NCBI GenBank assembly: GCA_001017865.1
Contig: LATQ01000001.1
Coordinates: forward strand, 341,493 to 346,843
Origin: Rhodococcus sp. IITR03
GTDB lineage: Bacteria; Actinomycetota; Actinomycetes; Mycobacteriales; Mycobacteriaceae
Direction of reading: 5' to 3'
DNA: 5,351 nucleotides
Part shown: in pieces, positions 1-5,351 of the stretch
Position numbering within the stretch: position 1 is the first letter of the stretch
How the letters are laid out: the number at the start of each line of letters is the position of its first letter
The notes under the pieces: generated by a model
The model's database searches: none
What the model was told of the DNA's origin: nothing
What the model saw: the letters and a program-made list of their open reading frames with translations, nothing else
Program-made: the position numbers and the translations under genes

Positions 1-524
1 CCGGCGCGTTGCGCTGGTCGCTCGCCGAGCGGCGGACGAGGTCGACGCTGCGCTGCCGGCGCTCGCGGAGGGCCTTCACTCCGCCGAAGTGCCGTGCGGC
101 GACGGGCGATCGCGACACTCGCGGAACTCCGTGTGCCCGAATCGACGACGCTCCTGGAGAAGGCACTCGACGACGCCGATCTCGAGGCGCGCTCCACGGC
201 AGCTCTGACGCTCGGGGCGCGAGGGGTGGACGCGGCCGTCCCCGTGCTCGTGGAGATGATCGTGAAGGGCCGGTCGGACGTCGAGGCCGCCGAAGTACTC
301 GGCCTGCTCGCGGATCGGCCGCTGTCGTCCGCCGAGATCGTGCGGTCGCTGCAGCACGCGCTCGGCGGCTCGGACGATGCCGGTGTCCGGCTACGTCTCA
401 CGCAGGCACTCGCGGAGATCCCCGGGTCGCCGCCGAGGATGCTCTCGAGGCTCTGACCGGCGACCCGGATCGCACGGTCGCAGCGACCGCGAGGGTCGTC
501 CTCACCACCCGCGGGGCTTCCTGA
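1..524 (+). CDS. HEAT-repeat protein, 3' part of gene (frameshifted in this sequence)
   Basis: This is the C-terminal part of a protein whose start lies before the window. It reads in three successive frames: 2-93 begins [14 protein letters not shown], 94 to about 426 begins [18 protein letters not shown], and about 426-524 ends VVLTTRGAS before a TGA. One missing base at the CC of 92-93 and one in the C/G run of 421-426 restore a single frame. The joined product has about four to five helical-pair repeats of roughly 30 residues, with recurring Ala/Leu-rich helices such as [13 protein letters not shown] and [12 protein letters not shown] and an Asp at repeat boundaries ([24 protein letters not shown]). 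This is the pattern of HEAT/PBS-lyase-like repeats, which normally form a protein-binding solenoid. I do not recognise the specific family, and any N-terminal domain is not visible. It is convergent with ctaF, so it is not part of the oxidase operon. Confidence 0.75.
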   Translation, partial: GALRWSLAERRTRSTLRCRRSRRAFTPPKCRAATGDRDTRGTPCARIDDAPGEGTRRRRSRGALHGSSDARGARGGRGRPRARGDDREGPVGRRGRRSTRPARGSAAVVRRDRAVAAARARRLGRCRCPATSHAGTRGDPRVAAEDALEALTGDPDRTVAATARVVLTTRGAS

Positions 525-556
525 AGAACGAAACCTCGAGAACGCCACCGGAAACG

Positions 557-591
557 ACACGGGCGCGCACCCGAAGGTGCGGCGCCCGTGT
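557..591. terminator. Bidirectional hairpin terminator between HEAT gene and ctaF
   Basis: The left arm 557-571 (ACACGGGCGCGCACC) pairs with the right arm 576-591 (GGTGCGGCGCCCGTGT) around a CGAA loop, with one unpaired base in the right arm. It lies 32 bases after the stop of the HEAT-repeat gene and 17 bases after the stop of ctaF, in a convergent arrangement, so it can serve both strands. There is no clear T-tract on either side, which is common for actinobacterial hairpins. The single bulge may itself be a missing C near 565-566, given the many one-base losses elsewhere in the window. Confidence 0.7.
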
Positions 592-608
592 GCGTCGAGA
601 ATGTCGGC

Positions 609-1023
609 TCAGTGCTTCTCGGGTCCGATGTGGTACTCGAACACCAGCCGGCTGCGGCGGCGATGATGAGTGCGACCGCGAGGACGATCATCCAGGGCTG
701 GTAGAAGGCCAGCGCGATGGCGGCGAAAGCGGCCGCACCGGCGAGCAGGATCGGCCAGTAGCTACCCGCACTGAAGAAACCGAGGTCGCCCGCACCGTCG
801 CTGATCTCGGCGTCCTCGTAATCCTCGGGACGGGTGTCGAGACGACGCGCGACGAAGCGGAAGTACGTTCCGACGATCAGGTCAGACCGGCGGAGAGGAC
901 GATGGCCGTGAGGCCGGCCCATTCGATGCCCTTGTCCGACAGCCCGGTGAACACGCCGTACACGATGGCGACGAGCACGAAGAACACCGTCACGACCTCG
1001 AAGAGCTTGGCTTCGATCTTCAT
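609..1023 (-). CDS. ctaF: Cytochrome c oxidase subunit IV (actinobacterial type), frameshifted in this sequence
   Basis: This is the small membrane subunit of the aa3-type terminal oxidase in the bcc-aa3 supercomplex of the plasma membrane. The ATG at 1023-1021 starts [10 protein letters not shown], with an AAGGA about 11 bases upstream. The protein resembles M. tuberculosis Rv2199c as I recall it, including [26 protein letters not shown] and the C-terminal [10 protein letters not shown]. One base is missing at the GG of 880-881 (ACC CTG read as ACCTG, giving a premature TGA) and one near 647 (GGC CTG read as GGCTG). With both restored the product is 138 residues, close to the 139 of the mycobacterial protein. 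Four hydrophobic segments are seen at about residues 8-27, 36-55, 90-108 and 110-129, with a charged loop between the second and third. It starts 33 bases after the ctaC stop and is probably cotranscribed with ctaC. Confidence 0.9.
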
Positions 1024-1056
1024 ATCAGCACTTGTCCTTGTCGGGTGGGGTGGCCG

Positions 1057-2134
1057 TCACTCGCCTGCGGCGACGGTCGCCGACCGGTCCGTGCGGTCGG
1101 TCTTGAACGGAGTCGTCGAGGTCGCGATCGGGCTCTGGCCGATGGCTTCGAGCGCACGAGCGTTCGACAGGCCTTCGCCGCCGTCCTCGACCGGCTTGCG
1201 GAGCTCGATGTAGCGGGCGAAGTCCTCCGGGCTGACGGCGCGGACCTCGAAGTTCATCATCGCGTGGTAGGTGCCGCACATCTCGGCGCAACGGCCGACG
1301 AACGCGCCCTCACGCTCGATCTCGGAGATCTGGAAGACCGGATCGGAGTTGTTCTCACGCGGGTTCGGGTTCACGTCGCGCTTGAACAGGAACTCCGGCA
1401 CCCAGAAAGCGTGGATCACATCGGACGACGCGAGGTGGAACTCGATGCGCTTGCCGGTGGGAAGCACGAGCACCGGAATCTCTTCGCTGGTGCCGATCGT
1501 CTCGATCTTGTCGTAGTGGAGGTAGGACAGGTCCTCCGCCGGCTTGCCGTGGATGGGACCGGAGCCTCGTGCTCGCCGCCTTCTCCACCACCGTGCTCAC
1601 CTTCGGTGCCCGGCTCGTACGGCTGCAGTGCGACCGCGTCCTGGGCGACCTCGTCGGTGCCCTCGTACCGGGCGGTGCCGTCCTGCAGATCGATGGTCCG
1701 GTAACCGAACTTCCAGTTCCACTGGAACGCCGTCACGTCGACGACGACGTTCGGGTTGTCCTCCTTCTCCAGGACGTAGTTCTGGACCACGACCGTGAAG
1801 TAGAAGAGGACACACACGGCGACGAACGGCGCCGCGGTGTAAGCCAGCTCGAGCGGCACGTTGTACGCCGTCTGACGCGGGAACTCCGGATCGTCCTTCC
1901 GACGCCGGTAGGCGATGATCACCCAGAAGGTGAGTCCCCACACGAGAATTCCCATGACGAGGGCGGCGACAACCGACCACGTCCACAGTTCACGCATACG
2001 CTCGGCCTGAGGAGTGATGCCCTCCGGCCAGCCGAAACGAAGGATTTCTTCGCTCGAGCACCCGGTCAGCACCAAGCTGCAATGCCGAGTGATGCTGCGA
2101 GCCCGAACCGCCGAAGGATCCGACCTTGCGCCAC
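1057..2134 (-). CDS. ctaC: Cytochrome c oxidase subunit II, CuA lipoprotein (frameshifted in this sequence)
   Basis: This subunit accepts electrons from cytochrome c1/cc at the CuA centre and passes them to heme a of subunit I. The reconstructed protein has 359 residues. It has a signal peptide with lipobox LTGC (Cys26 the likely lipidated residue), transmembrane helices at about 50-76 and 95-117, the conserved FQWNWKFGY at 137-145, and a cupredoxin domain. The CuA ligands are complete: His242 in DVIHAFW, then Cys283, Glu285, Cys287, His291 and Met294 in [12 protein letters not shown]. One base is missing at 1559-1560 (GGGTCCC read as GGTCCC) and one at 2076-2077 inside the signal peptide. 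Between FQWNWKFGY and the CuA domain is a Gly/Glu/His-rich loop at about 176-197. The GTG at 2134 is chosen because AGGAAGG lies 7 bases upstream; an in-frame GTG at 2140 would be too close to it. ctaF follows on the same strand. Confidence 0.93.
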
Positions 2135-2141
2135 GTTCACG

Positions 2142-2148
2142 CCTTCCT
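2142..2148 (-). promoter_or_regulatory. Ribosome binding site of ctaC
   Basis: AGGAAGG on the minus strand has 7 bases between it and the GTG at 2134-2132. It leaves only one base before the alternative in-frame GTG at 2140-2138. It therefore decides the start in favour of the inner GTG, giving the N-terminus [10 protein letters not shown], whose twin arginine/lysine-type charged n-region precedes the hydrophobic core of the lipoprotein signal. Confidence 0.6.
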
Positions 2149-2194
2149 GATCGCCGCAATTCCACTAGGGCACACCCGGAGGCCGGCCCAATTA

Positions 2195-2207
2195 CTACGC
2201 AGCGTAG
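2195..2207. repeat. 13-base perfect palindrome upstream of ctaC (possible operator)
   Basis: CTACGC-A-GCGTAG is a perfect inverted repeat with a one-base centre, 61 bases upstream of the ctaC start codon. It sits in one of the few less GC-rich patches of the window (ATTACTACGCAGCGTAGACC). Its size and symmetry would suit a dimeric repressor or activator, and it overlaps a -10-like TACGCT on the ctaC strand. I do not recognise it as the site of a named regulator. A six-base-arm palindrome can also arise by chance. Confidence 0.3.
2201..2206 (-). promoter_or_regulatory. Candidate -10 hexamer for ctaC-ctaF
   Basis: On the minus strand TACGCT fits the actinobacterial TAnnnT -10 pattern and would place a transcription start near 2194, giving a leader of about 60 bases to the GTG at 2134. 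There is no good -35 hexamer 17-18 bases further upstream (ATGGAT or GATGGA), so the call rests on one short match and on position. Confidence 0.25.
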
Positions 2208-2349
2208 ACCAAACCCGGGCGCTATCCATCGCCGGGGCACGAAGAAAGTGTCGGACTGGGCGTTTCGACCGGAAGACCCGGCTCGTGACGTCGGTTTTCT
2301 CCTGTCGGGCGAGTGATCGTCGGCGGCGTCCGGGCGCGGCTGCCCGGTG

Positions 2350-2379
2350 TCGACCGTCTGCGGCATACTTCGGTAGAAC
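2350..2379 (+). promoter_or_regulatory. Candidate promoter for asnB
   Basis: TCGACC at 2350-2355 resembles a TTGACA-type -35 box, and TAGAAC at 2374-2379 resembles a TAnnnT -10 box. They are separated by 18 bases. Transcription would start near 2386, leaving a leader of about 107 bases before the GTG of asnB. Both boxes are imperfect and no other evidence supports them. Confidence 0.3.
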
Positions 2380-2478
2380 CAACGCCGGACCCCGAGTGGT
2401 AGTTCCCGGTGTCATGCGCGGTGCGGTGTCCCGCGCTGGGCACCCACCGGGGTTCCTCGCGACACCCCCGACCGGAAT

Positions 2479-2482
2479 GAGG
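2479..2482 (+). promoter_or_regulatory. Ribosome binding site of asnB
   Basis: GAGG, within GGAATGAGG, lies 10 bases before the GTG at 2493. The start is fixed independently because the next codon is TGC, giving the Cys that must be the N-terminal residue of a class II glutamine amidotransferase after removal of the initiator Met. Confidence 0.55.
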
Positions 2483-2492
2483 TAACCCACGC

Positions 2493-4413
2493 GTGTGCGG
2501 ATTGCTCGGGTTTCTGACCACTGACGGCACCAGCGACGACGCCGTCGCGAAGGTGGGCTCCGCGATGCACTGCCTGCGCCATCGCGGCCCCGACGAGCAC
2601 GGCACCTGGCACGACGCCGACCTCGTCTTCGGATTCAACCGGTTGTCGATCATCGACATCGCGCACTCGCACCAGCCTCTGCGCTGGGGCCCGCCGGAAC
2701 AGCCCGACCGCTACGCGCTGACCTTCAACGGTGAGATCTACAACTATCTCGAACTGCGCAAGGAGCTCACCGAGACCTTCGGCACCTCCTTCGCGACCGA
2801 GGGCGACAGCGAGGCGATCGTCGCGGCCTACCACCACTGGGGAGTGCGCGCGGTCCAGCGCCTGCGGGGCATGTTCGCCTTCGCGATCTGGGACACGCAC
2901 AGCCGCGAACTGTTCGTCGCTCGCGACCCGTTCGGCATCAAGCCGCTGTTCCTCGCGACCGGCACCGGCGGTACGGCCTTCGGCAGCGAGAAGAAGAGCC
3001 TGCTCGAGCTCGCCGACGTGATCGGCATCGACACCGAGCTCGATCCTCGTGCGATCGAGCACTACACGGTGCTGCAGTACGTTCCCGAGCCCGAGACGCT
3101 GCACCGGCGGATCCGGCGCCTCGAGTCGGGCTGCTACGCGCGTATCACGCCCGGCGCCGAGCCCGAGATCACCCGCTACTTCCACCCCACCTTCCCGGTC
3201 CGGCCGTTCGCGGCGGGACGCGAGCAGGACCGCTACCGCGAGATCGCCGAGGCCCTCGAGGACTCGGTGGCCAAGCACATGCGCGCCGACGTGACCGTCG
3301 GGTCGTTCCTCTCGGGTGGCATCGACTCCACGGCCATCGCCGCGCTGGCGATGCGCCACAACCCGAAGCTCATCACCTTCACCGCGGGTTTCGAGCGGGA
3401 GGCTACTCCGAGGTCGACGTCGCCGCGGAGTCGGCGGCGCGATCGGTGCCCGGCACGTGGTGCGGGTGGTCTCCCCCAGCGAGTTCGCCGCGGCGATCCC
3501 GGAGATCATCTGGTACCTCGACGACCCGGTGGCCGACCCGGCGCTCGTGCCGCTGTGTTCATCGCCCGGGAGGCCCGCAAGCACGTCAAGGTCGTGCTGT
3601 CCGGTGAGGGCGCCGACGAGCTGTTCGGCGGGTACACGATCTACCGCGAGCCGCTGTCGCTGCGTCCGTTCGAGTTCCTGCCGCCGGCGCTGCGCCGGGC
3701 CGCCGGGAAGCTGTCGGAGCGCATCCCCGAGGCACCCGAGGCAAGAGCCTGCTGCACCGTGGCTCGATGACGCTCGAGGAGCGCTACTACGGCAACGCCC
3801 GCAGCTTCAACGACGCGCAGCTGCGCTCGGTGCTGCGCGACTTCCGTCCGGAATGGACGCACCAGGACGTCACCGCCCCGATCTACGCGCAGTCTGCCGG
3901 CTGGGATCCGGTGGCACGGATGCAGCATCTCGACCTGTTCACGTGGCTGCGCGGCGACATCCTCGTCAAGGCCGACAAGATGACGATGGCCAATTCGCTC
4001 GAGCTGCGCGTGCCGTTCCTGGACTCCGAGGTCTTCCGGGTGGCGTCGCAGGTTCCGCTGGACCAGAAGATCACGAAGCAGACGACGAAGTATGCGCTGC
4101 GGCAGGCGCTGGAGGCATCGTCCCGCCGCACGTGCTGCACCGCGCGAAGCTGGGCTTCCCGGTGCCGCTGCGGCACTGGCTGGCCGGCACGGAGCTGTTC
4201 GACTGGGCCGCACGGGTGATCGCCGAGTCGCAGACCGATCACCTGCTCGACAAGGCTGCGGTGGCGAAGATGCTCGACGAGCACCGGACCGGCCCGATCG
4301 ATCACAGCCGTCGTCTGTGGACGGTGCTGTGCTTCATGGTCTGGCACGGCATCTTCGTGGAGAAGCGCATCGTGCCGCAGATCCAGGAGCCGGCCTACCC
4401 GGTCGAGATCTGA
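2493..4413 (+). CDS. asnB: Glutamine-dependent asparagine synthase-family amidotransferase AsnB/LtsA (frameshifted in this sequence)
   Basis: The cytoplasmic enzyme hydrolyses glutamine at an N-terminal site and uses the ammonia on an adenylated carboxylate at a C-terminal site. The start is GTG, followed by CGLLGFL with nucleophile Cys2. The class II glutaminase domain shows RHRGPD (29-34), FNGEIYNY (78-85), GDSEA and RDPFGIKPLF. The synthetase domain has the ATP-binding PP-loop SGGIDS (274-279), SGEGADELFGGY (from about 371), MANSLELRVPFLD and KLGFPVPLRHWL. The reconstructed length is 641 residues, near the roughly 650 of mycobacterial AsnB. Five one-base losses break it: the GG of 3401-3402, after 3438, about 3557, the GG of 3731-3732 and the GG of 4114-4115. 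Restoring one base at each gives a single frame to the TGA at 4411-4413. In corynebacteria and mycobacteria this homologue (LtsA/AsnB) is needed to amidate meso-diaminopimelate in peptidoglycan. Asparagine synthesis remains possible from sequence alone. Confidence 0.93.
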
Positions 4414-4428
4414 TCACCCAACCCGTAC

Positions 4429-4470
4429 GCGACGGCCGCGAACATCCCCAGGGATGCTCGCGGCCGTCGC
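4429..4470. terminator. Bidirectional hairpin terminator between asnB and adoK
   Basis: The left arm 4429-4448 and the right arm 4451-4470 are complementary over 20 bases with a single A-C mismatch (4442 against 4457). GCGACGGCCGCG pairs with CGCGGCCGTCGC, and CATCCC pairs with GGGATG across a CA centre; in practice the innermost pairs would open to form a loop. It begins 15 bases after the asnB stop and ends 26 bases before the adoK stop, in convergent genes, so it can act on both. Only a short pyrimidine stretch (CTTTCC) follows it on the plus strand. Confidence 0.85.
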
Positions 4471-4496
4471 CTTTCCAGGACGGGGTGTTCCGTCGT

Positions 4497-5351
<855 letters not shown>

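Larger units (their letters stand above)
2135..2492. other. Divergent intergenic region between ctaC and asnB
   Basis: These 358 bases separate the two divergent start codons. I see no convincing protein gene: the open frames crossing it on both strands are arginine-rich or run on into antisense of ctaC or asnB, and none has a recognisable family or a good ribosome site. It should hold promoters for both transcription units. What I can see is a 13-base palindrome at 2195-2207, a weak -10-like hexamer for ctaC inside it, a weak -35/-10 pair for asnB at 2350-2379, and a GC-rich foldable leader at 2406-2450 before asnB. Confidence 0.6.

Noticed and set aside
9..524. 171-residue plus-strand frame at the left edge
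   Set aside because: Most of it is Arg-rich low-complexity translation in the wrong frame; only its last 30 or so residues are real, as the tail of the HEAT-repeat protein after a one-base loss.
2135..2492. Small gene between ctaC and asnB
   Set aside because: Frames crossing this interval on both strands lack a ribosome site, have Arg/Pro-rich composition and do not resemble any family I know.
2412..3584. 390-residue open frame antisense to asnB
   Set aside because: It lies opposite strongly conserved AsnB motifs, is Arg/Gly/Val-rich with no recognisable family, and is a typical shadow frame of high third-position GC.
3390..4120. Programmed ribosomal frameshifting in asnB
   Set aside because: Five shifts in one gene with no slippery heptamer or consistent downstream structure, and the same kind of shift in every neighbour, point to sequence error.
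3316..4413. 365-residue frame as a separate gene inside asnB
   Set aside because: Its first part, a middle section and other stretches are out-of-frame, while the rest is the AsnB C-terminal domain; it is a product of the frameshifts, not an independent gene.

Overview
The window looks like chromosomal DNA from a GC-rich, mycolic-acid-containing actinobacterium, most likely Rhodococcus or a close relative. It carries the order ctaF-ctaC (minus strand), asnB (plus strand), adoK (minus strand). This is the order of the Rv2199c-Rv2202c block of Mycobacterium tuberculosis, and the reconstructed proteins resemble those proteins as I recall them. No mobile element, CRISPR array, rRNA or tRNA is visible. 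This is an ordinary housekeeping region, not an undescribed system.

Layout from left to right: the 3' end of a HEAT-repeat protein gene (1-524, +); a strong hairpin between convergent genes (557-591); ctaF, subunit IV of the aa3 cytochrome c oxidase (609-1023, -); ctaC, the CuA-bearing subunit II (1057-2134, -), which lies upstream of ctaF in one operon; a 358-base divergent intergenic region (2135-2492) with weak promoter candidates and a 13-base palindrome; asnB/ltsA, a glutamine-dependent amidotransferase (2493-4413, +); a near-perfect 20-bp hairpin (4429-4470) between convergent genes; and the 3' part of an adenosine kinase-like PfkB sugar kinase gene, adoK (4497 to the window end, -).

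The most striking property is that every gene is broken by single-base frameshifts, at least 13 in about 5.3 kb. Each confident one is repaired by adding one base, usually in a G or C run of two to five bases. The translations on the two sides of each break join into well-conserved proteins. The victims include normally well-conserved respiratory and cell-wall genes. This is best explained by one-base undercalls in a draft sequence rather than by real gene decay. All CDS entries below are therefore given as full reconstructed spans with the breakpoints listed.

Functionally, ctaC and ctaF supply two subunits of the terminal oxidase of the bcc-aa3 respiratory supercomplex. AsnB of this type (LtsA) is known in related genera to be needed for amidation of meso-diaminopimelate in peptidoglycan. 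AdoK salvages adenosine to AMP. The HEAT protein has no assignable function. The shared neighbourhood is conserved synteny rather than one pathway.
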